A stretch of 35,478 nucleotides of DNA from Muribaculaceae bacterium (GTDB lineage Bacteria > Bacteroidota > Bacteroidia > Bacteroidales > Muribaculaceae). Where the stretch lies: positions 1-35,478 of the forward strand of contig JAFOXR010000038.1 in NCBI GenBank assembly GCA_017391675.1, written 5' to 3'. Positions 1-8,955 of the stretch are shown here, piece after piece. Under the pieces are notes generated by a model. That model searched no databases, had not been told where the DNA came from, and was given only the letters and a program-made list of their open reading frames with translations. Made by a program: the position numbers and the translations under genes. Positions within the stretch are counted from its first letter, which is position 1, and every line of letters starts with the position of its first letter.

Positions 1-504
1 ATAGCCATCTACTGGCGAACGGAAAGATATATAATACTCGTCTCCTTCCTTAAATTCATCATCTTCGTATCTGGCTTCTATACCATTCTTCAAAAGTTTA
101 GCATCAACATCAATGCCTGCAGAAACTATTTCACGGGCCTTCCCCCATACTTTTACTGTTATAACTCTAAGACCTATGTCATTCATCGCAAAAGTAAATT
201 CAGGTTCTTTGGTATCTCCTAACCATTCACCTCTCACTTCACTCATTCCCATTGAGACAAAGGACAAATTACCTTCACGAGTATTCGTGAAATTTGACTG
301 TTCAATCAAAGTACCGAATTCATCAGCAAGAGCCTGAACCTTAGCTTTCTGTATAGCTTTGGCTTTAGCTTGTGCTAAAGTTTCATTTTCTGGCTGTACA
401 TATACATATTCAGCACTCACGGATTTAACGCTTTGTGCATTTACATTTGCAACTAGTCCTATAAGACATAAAACCAATGCGAATATTTTCTTATTAAGTT
501 TCAT
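1..504 (-). CDS. Secreted protein with DUF4384-like region, C-terminus off window
   Basis: The reading frame starts at the ATG whose complement is 502-504 and stays open to the left edge, so 168 N-terminal residues are visible. It opens with a signal peptide (MKLNKKIFALVLCLIGLVAN, cleaved after VNAQ). Residues 40-60 are an Ala/Lys-rich helix (AQAKAKAIQKAKVQALADEFG) like those in LPP20/flagellar-assembly-T-like exported proteins. The last visible residues (FKEGDEYYISFRSPVDGY) resemble the start of a DUF4384 domain. It is the third gene of a minus-strand set behind the caspase-like protein, with a 16-base gap, so the two are probably co-transcribed. DUF4384 often occurs beside or fused to caspase-fold proteases; I infer a partner or substrate role. 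The function is unknown. Confidence 0.75.
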   Translation of the reverse strand, partial: MKLNKKIFALVLCLIGLVANVNAQSVKSVSAEYVYVQPENETLAQAKAKAIQKAKVQALADEFGTLIEQSNFTNTREGNLSFVSMGMSEVRGEWLGDTKEPEFTFAMNDIGLRVITVKVWGKAREIVSAGIDVDAKLLKNGIEARYEDDEFKEGDEYYISFRSPVDGY

Positions 505-520
505 ATTATACCGGTTTATA

Positions 521-3244
521 TTATCTCATCTTCATTGTTTCCCACATACCACTCAAAGAATCCGAGAATTTAACATTCGGAGTTTGGTAACGCCTATTAT
601 TATGCAATGATTCACGACGCACATTACTTTGCACATAATCAAACAATTCCTTCATCGTAACATCACCTCCAGTTTCTTGTAATTTCTTAAGCAAGAAATA
701 TGTAAACAAGCCATGATGTTTTTCTTCATAATGGAACGCTGTTTCATCACCTGAGCAAGCAGAAAGGACTACCATATTTCCTAGTGGAGCATTTTCTCTT
801 GGCTTAATCGCAACACCACGAGCACTAACAATCGAGTTACCACTCTTAGCGTTTCCACTGAAACAACAATCTAGGAATACATCAATACGGTTTACTCCTG
901 TTGCAGCCAATTCTTGATAAAATTCATTAATTGGTATCACTGCCTGCATACTTGTTGGAATTCCGTCCTTTGCTAAGAAATATGCTTCTTGTGTTGCATA
1001 ATTTGGTATACCATGACCTGAATAATATACTATAGCTCTTGCACTAGATCCATATTCTTTAAGCAAAGAACAAAAAAGTTCAATCTTAGCTTTCATTTGG
1101 AAGTAGCTAGCATCACTGATATATTCAATATTCTTTTTCGGAATTCCCAATGTCTTTTCGCAATAATTACGGAAAGACTCACCATCGGCAATTGCATAAT
1201 GCACTTTATCAGCCAAGTCATAGTTTTCGTTACTTATAATCAACGCAAATGTTGTCTCATTTCTTAACGAATCAGGCAAAACCGGGATATCAACATCAAT
1301 ATCACTCTTCTTGGTATTATCCTGTCCCACCACTACCGTTGAATTATCTATAATCACGCCACCAGCATTTGACCCTGTATTATCAGCATCAACAATGCCT
1401 TCAAGACCGCCATAAAGTACATTTTCTACTTTCACATCAACTTTTTCATAACGCAAGCGCTCATTCATAGCATAACTATAAGAAAGACCTGAATTAATTG
1501 AGTTGAATGTCATACCAGATAGCACGATAGAGTCTCCTACTACATCAAACTGAGGGTTGGTTGGTCGCACTTTACCTTGTACCCAATCTGCTAGGAAATT
1601 CTGAGCTTGTTGTTCCTTTACCGGAACTCTCACAAGCATGTGTCCTAAATTATACTTAATCAAATACACTTCATTATCAGGGTCATAACCTTCAATCGTA
1701 ATACCCTTCACACGGCTAGCCACGCTACCCTGGTGCATTCCGATATATTTCTTTCTTGCTTCATTAACAAGCTCGCGTTTCTTGTTCTTTAATGCATCAC
1801 CTGTAGTTCGTTCTTCATATTCAGCCATTTTTTCAAATGGACCTTTCTGCAGCCATGTTCTCAATCTTTCTTCTACATAGTCAAGTGCAAAAGAAGAGAA
1901 GAAAGGCACTCCGGCACTTGTAACCAGTTTCTTTGAAGGATTGTTCTGAACCACCTTTGTTTCGCTAGAATTCATAGTGCTGACAGGCTTACGATCTGCT
2001 ACATAATTTGCTGCATGATTGATTGTATTAACAGAATCTACTGGTTGGGCAATAGTGTCGTTGGTAGCGACTACTGGCACTCTTGGTTTTCCCATAAGAT
2101 CGCCAAGTTTTTCAGCAACTGTTTGCGCTTCATCTTTTCTGTCTAGTAATAAATAGGTATCAATCAATGCATCATAGTACTGCTTTTCTTTTGGCTTTCT
2201 AGCAATTGATTGTTCAAACATCTTTGCCGCAGTTTCTAATTGCGGATTCAATTCTACAAATGGACGACCCTTTACATCCATTTTACCTTTTTTCATTTCA
2301 TCAACCACAAAATTATAGCAAGCACGGCCATACAATACTATGCTATTAAAATTGGTTGTATCCAATGTATATAATTGCTCACTTAGCATCATACATGAAC
2401 GGAAATCTTCTTTTATCTCGGCTATTCTAGCCTTAATGCTAAGCAATTCAAATTGGCTTGCTCCTAGTGCCTCATAATTAATGAGATTATATTCTGCCTG
2501 GCTGGCATTTCGCGTATTTATGTGGTATTCGATTATATCTTTATGCAACTTTGCATCTTTTGGATACTTTTGCACACCTTTCATTAGGGTATAAATTTGG
2601 TGTTCACCTTGATTGGTGTAACCATAAGCCTTGCTCAGAATCAAGTAGGCTTGCTGTTCATAAGTTTTGCTATGAGTATCAAGATACTCATTCAATAATT
2701 CTATAGTAGCTTTAAAATCTCTTGAATTATACTTGCTTGACGCAACATAAAACACTAAGTCAGGATAATTTGACACAAAGGAGAATAGCTCATCTTTAAA
2801 AAGAGGGTGCTTGGGAATCATGATATACTTCTCAAGCATTTCCATTGCCATTGGATTATTTCCTTTTTGACTATAGAAAACGCCTCCTTCTTGTAATCTC
2901 GGGAATAAAGTTCTCAATCTCCTCTTTGCTGAAAGATAGCTAGAAGAAAGTGACGGATCATTAAGTACATTTATATAGCTTGCACAACAGCTATTGATTA
3001 CCTTATACAAGGCGTCACCTGTTGTACCTTTACTTGCCAAGCTTTCATACTTTGCAAATAGACTATCGGCTATTTCTACTTCCGACTTTTTTACAACAAC
3101 AGTATCCAATACTTGAGCCCTGTTTGTACTTAGTGTATCAAACGAAGCCCTTCTCATTGTCACTGCTTGCTGAGCATCGACACAAAATATTCCTAGCGTA
3201 CAAAGAACTATAAACAAAATGCCATATAAACTCTTAACTTTCAT
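521..3244 (-). CDS. TPR protein with C-terminal caspase-like (peptidase C14) domain
   Basis: This 907-residue exported protein has a signal peptide (residues 1-25, ending VDAQ). Residues about 40-390 are helical and TPR-like, for example FEQSIARKPKEKQYYDALID. A middle domain of unknown fold follows at about 440-620. The C-terminal caspase/metacaspase fold begins near residue 660 (TFALIISNENYD). Both catalytic motifs are intact: YYSGHG with His744 and DCCFSG with Cys794. Family knowledge makes this a clan CD cysteine protease, usually with Arg/Lys or Asp specificity; the specificity here cannot be read. The signal peptide places it in the periplasm or at the surface. An AAAGGA ribosome binding site precedes the ATG. 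It lies between a beta-propeller/OmpA-like protein and a DUF4384-like protein, so a cell-envelope protease complex is plausible. Confidence 0.88.
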   Translation of the reverse strand: MKVKSLYGILFIVLCTLGIFCVDAQQAVTMRRASFDTLSTNRAQVLDTVVVKKSEVEIADSLFAKYESLASKGTTGDALYKVINSCCASYINVLNDPSLSSSYLSAKRRLRTLFPRLQEGGVFYSQKGNNPMAMEMLEKYIMIPKHPLFKDELFSFVSNYPDLVFYVASSKYNSRDFKATIELLNEYLDTHSKTYEQQAYLILSKAYGYTNQGEHQIYTLMKGVQKYPKDAKLHKDIIEYHINTRNASQAEYNLINYEALGASQFELLSIKARIAEIKEDFRSCMMLSEQLYTLDTTNFNSIVLYGRACYNFVVDEMKKGKMDVKGRPFVELNPQLETAAKMFEQSIARKPKEKQYYDALIDTYLLLDRKDEAQTVAEKLGDLMGKPRVPVVATNDTIAQPVDSVNTINHAANYVADRKPVSTMNSSETKVVQNNPSKKLVTSAGVPFFSSFALDYVEERLRTWLQKGPFEKMAEYEERTTGDALKNKKRELVNEARKKYIGMHQGSVASRVKGITIEGYDPDNEVYLIKYNLGHMLVRVPVKEQQAQNFLADWVQGKVRPTNPQFDVVGDSIVLSGMTFNSINSGLSYSYAMNERLRYEKVDVKVENVLYGGLEGIVDADNTGSNAGGVIIDNSTVVVGQDNTKKSDIDVDIPVLPDSLRNETTFALIISNENYDLADKVHYAIADGESFRNYCEKTLGIPKKNIEYISDASYFQMKAKIELFCSLLKEYGSSARAIVYYSGHGIPNYATQEAYFLAKDGIPTSMQAVIPINEFYQELAATGVNRIDVFLDCCFSGNAKSGNSIVSARGVAIKPRENAPLGNMVVLSACSGDETAFHYEEKHHGLFTYFLLKKLQETGGDVTMKELFDYVQSNVRRESLHNNRRYQTPNVKFSDSLSGMWETMKMR

Positions 3245-3263
3245 ATCCTTTATATAATTTCAA

Positions 3264-3292
3264 AATCTCCTCTAGCAAAACTAGAGGAGATT
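3264..3292 (-). terminator. Strong intergenic hairpin between propeller and caspase genes (attenuator-like)
   Basis: A perfect 12-bp stem (3264-3275 with 3281-3292, arms AATCTCCTCTAG and CTAGAGGAGATT) encloses a 5-base loop. It lies 33 bases after the stop of the propeller gene and about 20 bases before the caspase ATG. On the minus strand it is followed by TTTGAAATTATAT, a weak U-tract, so termination would be partial. It may instead protect the upstream mRNA end. Either way it could set different expression for the two genes. Confidence 0.5.
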
Positions 3293-3325
3293 AAGTTTCA
3301 TAATTTTTATAATAGAACTAATTTA

Positions 3326-5419
3326 TTATTCTTTACCCAATTGTTTCTTGAATGTATCAACAAACTTCAATGCAACCTTAATACGACGGAATGCGCTACC
3401 CTTTTCTTTAGATACTTCTACATTGTATTTGTATTCTATAGGAGCAGCTGTTGTATTATTGAATGCACCTTGCTTCAAGTATTCACCTACACCGATTGCA
3501 CGAACCAATGCAAGTTCTTCATTTGAAGTAATACCCTTAACCTTAGTTACAGTCATGCTTGTCAATTCACCGTCTTGAGTAGCCAACTGATTTACAATCT
3601 CACCATATTCGCCATTATATCTCAACTTGCCATTAATTGGAGTTGCATCGGCAGAACCAGTAATGTTGATAATAATCTTGCTACAGTCATCAAGATATTT
3701 AGCAAAATCTTCCTTCATTGACTTTTCAATCACATTAAGCATCTGCACAGCAGCATTTGATTCGCTTGCAACATACTTACCAGCCTTGAAGTCATCGCGT
3801 TCACTGAATTCTTCTTCTACTTGATATACATAACCTACATTGTAATTAAGAATCTTGTTACCATCAGCATCAACATCTTGCTCAACTTCAGTATTCACAG
3901 TGATGTGAGTGTGGTCTGTAAGAAGGTCTTGAGTCTTTGCCTCTTCCATGATTTCCTGTTTCATAGCCTCAAGTTTAGCAGCTTCCAAGTTTGCAAGCTG
4001 GATTACTTCCATAGGTACGAAATCATCTTGTGCAAAAGAAATTGTTTCACGGCTACGGTTGTCATACATATAGACCTTACCTGTGTGCTTATTTCTTGCA
4101 TCGGTATAGATTACCTCGAATTCGTCCTTATCGTCAAGACCATAAATAGTATTGAAGAACTCGATATCTTCGATGCTGTTCAATTCATTCAAGTCGGCTG
4201 AAGGGATATTCAAGTAAATTGAAGGGATATTATTGAAATCAACCGCCAACACTTGATTATTTTCTACATATTTACCGAATCTTGCACCGTCTTCATTAAT
4301 AAGGTTACCTGCCATTTGAGATACCAAATCATACTCTAGTTGCAATGCATATTGTGCACGAGAATCATCATTCACACGATTGCGGTATTCATCTTCACTT
4401 TCACCGTCACGGATTTTCGCCCATTCTGACATTTGCAAATCCAATGCATACTTCAAGTCCATAGTGTGATAGCGTTCAACACCCGACAATGGATACACAC
4501 CGATATTGCTATCTCTTACAAAGAACAATTGGTCTTTACCTAGAGCATCTTCCAACAAATCCAATGCCAACAAATCTTCTCCATCAACACTTATGATATA
4601 GTCTATCTTTGAAGTCAAAAGGTTAAGCATCTGGAATGATTGGCCTGTATTTACGATAACATATTTTCCTTGAGTGTGATAAATACAGTTCACTGCGCCC
4701 ATAATAGGTGCATAGCTCTTCTTTTCTTTCAAATCGGTAGCATTTACAACCTTCATGCTTCCGTCTTTAAATAGAACAGCAAACTCACGGCAATTTTCAG
4801 AGAAATCAATATCAATAATTTCCTGATCAAAGTTCAACACTCTACGGCTTACACCTCTTTCCAGGTTGAACACTTCAACATTCTTACCTTCTACAAACAA
4901 AGCGACATTTGCTTGATTGTTAATTTGCATCTTTGAAGGTGTTCCTGCCAATTGAGCTGTATATTTGATCTTATTCTTTACCTTCTCGTCTGTTACACAC
5001 TTATTAATTTGGTTGTCCTTTGTTATAACAAGCACATATGTACCATCAGGAGAATATGCCAATGAATGAATCTGATTCTTTTCTTTTGTCTTGAATAGGA
5101 CCTTTCCTTCTTCTTCCTTATAAGGGTTCCATAGTCTCACCTTCTTTTCATCAGAATAAAGGATTTCCCCACTCAATAGCGGAGACAATCTCCAGTTCAC
5201 GGGCTTGAAATACTCAAGTTTTACGCCAGAATAAGTGTAAATGTCCTGTTTTACGCCTCTACCTAGCACAAAATACATGCGATTCTGTGCTTCAGTAAAA
5301 ACTTGCTTTGATTTAATAACCTTCAAGCTATCTGCAGGCAAGAATTCCTGTGCAGATACACTCATTGGCGCAACACATATAGTTGCCAACGCCAATACTT
5401 TAAGCAGTCTCTTGTTCAT
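3326..5419 (-). CDS. Exported WD40-like beta-propeller protein with C-terminal OmpA-like domain
   Basis: The chosen start is the ATG at 5417-5419 because it begins a clean signal peptide (MNKRLLKVLALATICVAPMS, cleaved after VSAQ); an in-frame GTG further upstream adds residues that spoil it. This gives 697 residues. Residues about 60-320 contain propeller-like blades, such as IHSLAYSPDGTYVLVITKD and DIDFSENCREFAVLFKDGS. Residues 330-520 are of unknown fold. The C-terminus (about 570-690) matches OmpA-like order: IINITGSADATPI, then NEELALVRAIGVGEYL, then FRRIKVALKF. The Asp and Arg that bind peptidoglycan in OmpA have counterparts (SAD and VRA). An insert of about 37 residues separates the halves. 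It is the first gene of the caspase set, so it may anchor the complex to the cell wall. The OmpA assignment is an inference from motif order. Confidence 0.75.
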   Translation of the reverse strand: MNKRLLKVLALATICVAPMSVSAQEFLPADSLKVIKSKQVFTEAQNRMYFVLGRGVKQDIYTYSGVKLEYFKPVNWRLSPLLSGEILYSDEKKVRLWNPYKEEEGKVLFKTKEKNQIHSLAYSPDGTYVLVITKDNQINKCVTDEKVKNKIKYTAQLAGTPSKMQINNQANVALFVEGKNVEVFNLERGVSRRVLNFDQEIIDIDFSENCREFAVLFKDGSMKVVNATDLKEKKSYAPIMGAVNCIYHTQGKYVIVNTGQSFQMLNLLTSKIDYIISVDGEDLLALDLLEDALGKDQLFFVRDSNIGVYPLSGVERYHTMDLKYALDLQMSEWAKIRDGESEDEYRNRVNDDSRAQYALQLEYDLVSQMAGNLINEDGARFGKYVENNQVLAVDFNNIPSIYLNIPSADLNELNSIEDIEFFNTIYGLDDKDEFEVIYTDARNKHTGKVYMYDNRSRETISFAQDDFVPMEVIQLANLEAAKLEAMKQEIMEEAKTQDLLTDHTHITVNTEVEQDVDADGNKILNYNVGYVYQVEEEFSERDDFKAGKYVASESNAAVQMLNVIEKSMKEDFAKYLDDCSKIIINITGSADATPINGKLRYNGEYGEIVNQLATQDGELTSMTVTKVKGITSNEELALVRAIGVGEYLKQGAFNNTTAAPIEYKYNVEVSKEKGSAFRRIKVALKFVDTFKKQLGKE

Positions 5420-5520
5420 TTTCTTCTCATTTACAGCATGCAATAAATATACATGCACGATTAATAATTATTGAATATTTTCCTATTATGTGTTAGTTCA
5501 AATAATTTGAAATGATTTTA

Positions 5521-5528
5521 CAAAAATA
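5521..5528 (-). promoter_or_regulatory. Candidate -7 box for the propeller/caspase gene set
   Basis: On the minus strand the sequence reads TATTTTTG, matching the Bacteroidetes TAnnTTTG box, about 100 bases ahead of the propeller ATG. No clear TTG -33 element lies at the usual spacing. The rest of 5420-5643 is AT-rich and I see no gene or hairpin in it. Confidence 0.4.
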
Positions 5529-5643
5529 CATCACATTTCGTATTTCTTAAAATATTTGATACATTTTTGCCATAATAAAGCGTTAATAAAACTTAAAGCC
5601 GCCATTCCGAACGATTCATTCTGTCAACTAGCCAATAAAATAT

Positions 5644-7023
5644 TCAACTTTTATACGAAACAAACGAGATTTTTAAATATTCATTCTTACTTGATTCTAC
5701 TTTGAACAATCGTGAAGCACGCAAGCCCACAACCCAAAGCACATCGTCCCCAGCACAAAGCAAACGAGCATTTCGCTTCTGCGACTCTGTATATTTAGCA
5801 TCAGCGAACAAATCGCTAACCAATTTCGATCCTTTCATTCCATACGGCTTGATGCGATCACCTACTCGCCATTCCCTAAGAGTTAATTCCGGATATTGTT
5901 TTAATATTTCCACATCAAGCGCAATTGTTTGTATACCATCAATACCAGGTATACATGCTACTCCCGATTCTTTAGTTTCAATGCTCACTGTTAACGGAGT
6001 GTTCGAATTGCTCCCATTTAAGAGTTCCATAAGATTAATCTTCTCTTTATCAAGCACATACGGCTCACTCTTTGGAAAAATTTCTATACAATCTCTACCA
6101 ACAACAATTTCGTGACTAAAAGAGAAATAATGCTGTCCCACTGCCCCTCCACAGTAAGACTTATAAATGTTATATACCTGCTCTGAATTAAACCCGTATG
6201 TTTTCAACAATTCATACAAAGCCGTAGACATGCCATTTCCCAACTTAGAAAGTTCTTTCATGTCAATTACCGAAACATCAAGACCAATGTTCTCAACAGA
6301 ATAGCTCACTCTTTCCACCAATTCCTGATACAAATCATTATTTCCTTTCAAGTTATTCAAAGTCCTAGTCAAACCCGCGTTAGCATCTGGGAACAATTCA
6401 TTGAGCATTGGTATCAAAACATTCCTTATCTTATTGCGTTTGAAATCATTAGTCAAATTGGTACTATCAACGACATAAGGCTGCCCCAACTCTCGCAAAT
6501 AGTCTTCTACCTCTCTTCGTGTCACGCACAACAATGGTCGTATAATATAGTCATTCCGAGGCTTGATACCTGCGAGTCCTTGAATGCCCGAACCGCGCAA
6601 CATATTCAAGAAAAATGTTTCAACATCATCGTCGTGATGATGTGCCACAGCCAATGCATGACACCTCAAGGACTTCACCCGCTCCTCAAACCACTCATAC
6701 CGCAACTCTCTGCAAGCCATTTCAGTTGACACATGATTCTCAGCCTCATATTTAGCCACATCAAACGACTTCACTTCAAGAGCAACACCCATGTCAATGC
6801 ACAAATTACGGACAAAAGCCTCATCTCTGTCCGACTCGTCTTCACGAAGGCCAAAATTACAATGCAAAGCCATGCATTCCACACCTAAAGACAGTAACAC
6901 GCGCAGCAAAGCGACAGAATCGGCTCCACCACTCAGCGCTACTGCCACCCTGTCACCATTGACCAGCAAACCATGTTCTTTTGCATATTCTGCAATCTTT
7001 TCTTCAAATTCATGACTATTCAT
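5644..7023 (-). CDS. tilS: tRNA(Ile)-lysidine synthase
   Basis: TilS joins lysine to C34 of the tRNA-Ile with CAU anticodon, using ATP, so that it reads AUA codons. The N-terminal PP-loop motif is present (VALSGGADSVALL, residues about 27-39). Further TilS hallmarks follow: HCNFGLREDESDRDE, a histidine-rich AVAHHHDDDVETFFLNMLRGSG, and a basic NDFKRNKIRNVLIP segment. The C-terminal substrate-binding part, with LREWRVGDRIKPYGMKGSKLVSDLF, is complete. Length is 459 residues, normal for the long bacterial form. I chose the ATG at 7021-7023; the upstream in-frame TTG would lie inside the promoter. It is transcribed divergently from pheS with a 58-base gap and probably forms its own unit. Confidence 0.95.
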   Translation of the reverse strand: MNSHEFEEKIAEYAKEHGLLVNGDRVAVALSGGADSVALLRVLLSLGVECMALHCNFGLREDESDRDEAFVRNLCIDMGVALEVKSFDVAKYEAENHVSTEMACRELRYEWFEERVKSLRCHALAVAHHHDDDVETFFLNMLRGSGIQGLAGIKPRNDYIIRPLLCVTRREVEDYLRELGQPYVVDSTNLTNDFKRNKIRNVLIPMLNELFPDANAGLTRTLNNLKGNNDLYQELVERVSYSVENIGLDVSVIDMKELSKLGNGMSTALYELLKTYGFNSEQVYNIYKSYCGGAVGQHYFSFSHEIVVGRDCIEIFPKSEPYVLDKEKINLMELLNGSNSNTPLTVSIETKESGVACIPGIDGIQTIALDVEILKQYPELTLREWRVGDRIKPYGMKGSKLVSDLFADAKYTESQKRNARLLCAGDDVLWVVGLRASRLFKVESSKNEYLKISFVSYKS

Positions 7024-7027
7024 GCGG

Positions 7028-7055
7028 TAAAGATACAAAGTTTTTCTTAACTTTG
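7028..7055. promoter_or_regulatory. Divergent promoter region tilS/pheS
   Basis: On the plus strand TAACTTTG (7048-7055) matches the TAnnTTTG box for pheS and lies 26 bases before its ATG. On the minus strand TATCTTTA (7028-7035) is one base off the box and ends only 4 bases before the tilS ATG. The two boxes lie back to back, so the units share one short control region. I see no good -33 element for either. Confidence 0.5.
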
Positions 7056-7081
7056 CCGAATAAATTTACTTGCACATCACA

Positions 7082-8104
7082 ATGTTAGAAAAAATAGAGA
7101 AACTCACTGAAGAGATTAAATCACTTGAAGCTGCTAATGCTGATGCATTGGAAGCTCTTCGTATTAAATATCTAAGTAAAAAAGGCGAAATACCTTCACT
7201 TTTCAACGATTTCCGCAATGTTCCTAACGAGCAAAAGAAAGAAATCGGCCAAAAGTTGAATGTATTGAAGAATTTTGCAACTGAGAAAATAAATTCATTA
7301 AAGGCTGCATTTGAAGAAAAGAAGAACGATGACGAAACTATTGACCTCACTCGTTCTGCAGCTCCAGCACAGCTTGGTACACGCCATCCTATATCACTTG
7401 TGCGTGAAGAAATCATTGACATTTTCTCCAGATTGGGTTTCACTCTTGCAGAAGGTCCAGAAATCGAAGACGACTGGCATGTATTCGGGGCTATGAATTT
7501 TGCCGATGATCACCCTGCAAGAGACATGCAGGACACATTCTTCATAAGCCGTAATCCAGCCGACATTCTTCTGCGCACACACACTTCATCTGTACAAAGC
7601 CGTACTATGGAGCATTCTCAACCTCCTATTAGAATTATATGCCCAGGAAGAGTTTACCGTAATGAGGCAATTTCTTATCGTGCGCACTGCTTCTTTCACC
7701 AAGTTGAAGCATTATATGTAGACAAGAATGTTTCGTTCACCGACTTAAAGCAAGTTCTTCTATATTTCGCAAGAGAAATGTTCGGACCAGAAACAAACAT
7801 TCGTCTTCGCCCATCATATTTCCCATTCACCGAGCCTTCTGCAGAAATGGATATTTCTTGTAATCTCTGCGGTGGCAAAGGTTGCGCATTCTGCAAGGGA
7901 ACCGGTTGGGTTGAAATTCTTGGTTGTGGAATGGTTGACCCTAATGTACTTGAAGCAAGCGGCATTGACAGCAAGACTTATAGCGGTTATGCTCTTGGTA
8001 TGGGTATTGAACGAATCACGAATCTTAAGTATCGGGTTAAGGACTTACGAATGTTCTCCGAAAACGACATGAGATTCCTTGAAGAATTTGAATCAGCTCA
8101 TTAA
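7082..8104 (+). CDS. pheS: Phenylalanine-tRNA ligase alpha subunit
   Basis: PheS is the catalytic alpha subunit of the (alpha-beta)2 enzyme that charges tRNA-Phe. The N-terminal coiled coil that contacts tRNA spans residues 1-80. Class II motifs follow: GTRHPISLVREEIIDIFSRLGF, EGPEIEDDWHVFGAMNF, FHQVEALYVDKNVSF, and the C-terminal GMGIERITNLKYRVKDLRMF carrying the motif 3 arginine. Length is 340 residues, normal for the family. The start is the ATG at 7082; the upstream in-frame TTG has no support. The beta subunit gene pheT is not next to it, which is common in Bacteroidota. A strong terminator follows at once, so the gene is probably monocistronic. Confidence 0.96.
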   Translation: MLEKIEKLTEEIKSLEAANADALEALRIKYLSKKGEIPSLFNDFRNVPNEQKKEIGQKLNVLKNFATEKINSLKAAFEEKKNDDETIDLTRSAAPAQLGTRHPISLVREEIIDIFSRLGFTLAEGPEIEDDWHVFGAMNFADDHPARDMQDTFFISRNPADILLRTHTSSVQSRTMEHSQPPIRIICPGRVYRNEAISYRAHCFFHQVEALYVDKNVSFTDLKQVLLYFAREMFGPETNIRLRPSYFPFTEPSAEMDISCNLCGGKGCAFCKGTGWVEILGCGMVDPNVLEASGIDSKTYSGYALGMGIERITNLKYRVKDLRMFSENDMRFLEEFESAH

Positions 8105-8113
8105 TATTATACC

Positions 8114-8137
8114 GAAGGCTCTCTAATGAGGGCCTTC
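8114..8137 (+). terminator. Intrinsic terminator after pheS
   Basis: A 10-bp stem (8114-8123 with 8128-8137, GAAGGCTCTC against GAGGGCCTTC with one G-U pair) and a TAAT loop are followed by ATTTATTT. It lies 9 bases after the pheS stop. Confidence 0.85.
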
Positions 8138-8187
8138 ATTTATTTAATCTAAAATAAAAACACATTATAATCTATAAATTCACGCTT

Positions 8188-8820
8188 ATGACTATAAACG
8201 AAAGATACAATGGCGTTATAGAATATTTCATGGAAAACATGCCTTCGCCTACGACCGAACTGAACTACAGTACTCCATTTGAGTTGCTAGTTGCCGTTAT
8301 ACTATCGGCACAATGCACAGACAAACGGATAAACATGGTAACACCCGCTCTTTTCAAAGCATATCCTACAGCATACGAACTCGCCAAAGCATCTCAGAAT
8401 GATGTCTTTGAATATATAAAGAGTGTTACTTTCCCTAATAACAAATCCAAATCACTGATCGGCATGGCAAACATGCTTGTAGATTGCTATGACGGAGAAG
8501 TTCCAGCTAGCATTGATGAACTAGTAAAGATTCCTGGAGTAGGCAGAAAAACTGCTAATGTCATTCTATCGGTCGTTTTCAACAAAGCGGCAATGGCTGT
8601 AGACACACATGTTTTCAGAGTATCAAACAGAATAGGATTAACCAACAATTCTAAAACACCTATTGAAACAGAAAAAACACTTGTAAAACATTTCCCTAAA
8701 GAACTGATAGCCACTGCACACCACTGGCTAATACTGCATGGTAGATATGTATGCACTGCCAGGAAACCTAACTGCCTCGAATGCGGAATTAAAGAATTTT
8801 GCAAATTTTATCACAAATAG
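8188..8820 (+). CDS. nth: Endonuclease III (base-excision DNA glycosylase/AP lyase)
   Basis: Nth removes oxidised pyrimidines from DNA and cuts at the abasic site. The helix-hairpin-helix motif IPGVGRKTANVIL (about residues 113-125) carries the catalytic Lys. The catalytic Asp is in AVDTHVFRVSNRIGL. The C-terminal iron-sulfur loop has the expected C-x6-C-x2-C-x5-C spacing (CTARKPNCLECGIKEFC). Length is 210 residues, matching E. coli Nth. The ATG at 8188 starts a typical N-terminus. It stands alone between the pheS terminator and the promoter of the next lipoprotein gene. Confidence 0.96.
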   Translation: MTINERYNGVIEYFMENMPSPTTELNYSTPFELLVAVILSAQCTDKRINMVTPALFKAYPTAYELAKASQNDVFEYIKSVTFPNNKSKSLIGMANMLVDCYDGEVPASIDELVKIPGVGRKTANVILSVVFNKAAMAVDTHVFRVSNRIGLTNNSKTPIETEKTLVKHFPKELIATAHHWLILHGRYVCTARKPNCLECGIKEFCKFYHK

Positions 8821-8853
8821 TCACTCAGTTTTCTTTTTTTTATAAATAAATAC

Positions 8854-8861
8854 TACATTTG
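8854..8861 (+). promoter_or_regulatory. Candidate -7 box for the lipoprotein/DUF5723 pair
   Basis: TACATTTG matches TAnnTTTG and lies about 94 bases before the lipoprotein ATG, giving an AT-rich leader. A T-tract rather than a clear TTG lies at the -33 position. Confidence 0.5.
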
Positions 8862-8955
8862 CAGAAATTATATGCCAATTCATCAATAATTATTCATTAT
8901 TGTATGCGCTTATAATTAACAACAACTAACAAACAACACATAAAATCTTTAATTT

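Noticed and set aside
521-3244. Caspase gene as part of a phage-defence (abortive infection) system
   Set aside because: The protein has a signal peptide and no NTPase, sensor or toxin gene lies next to it.
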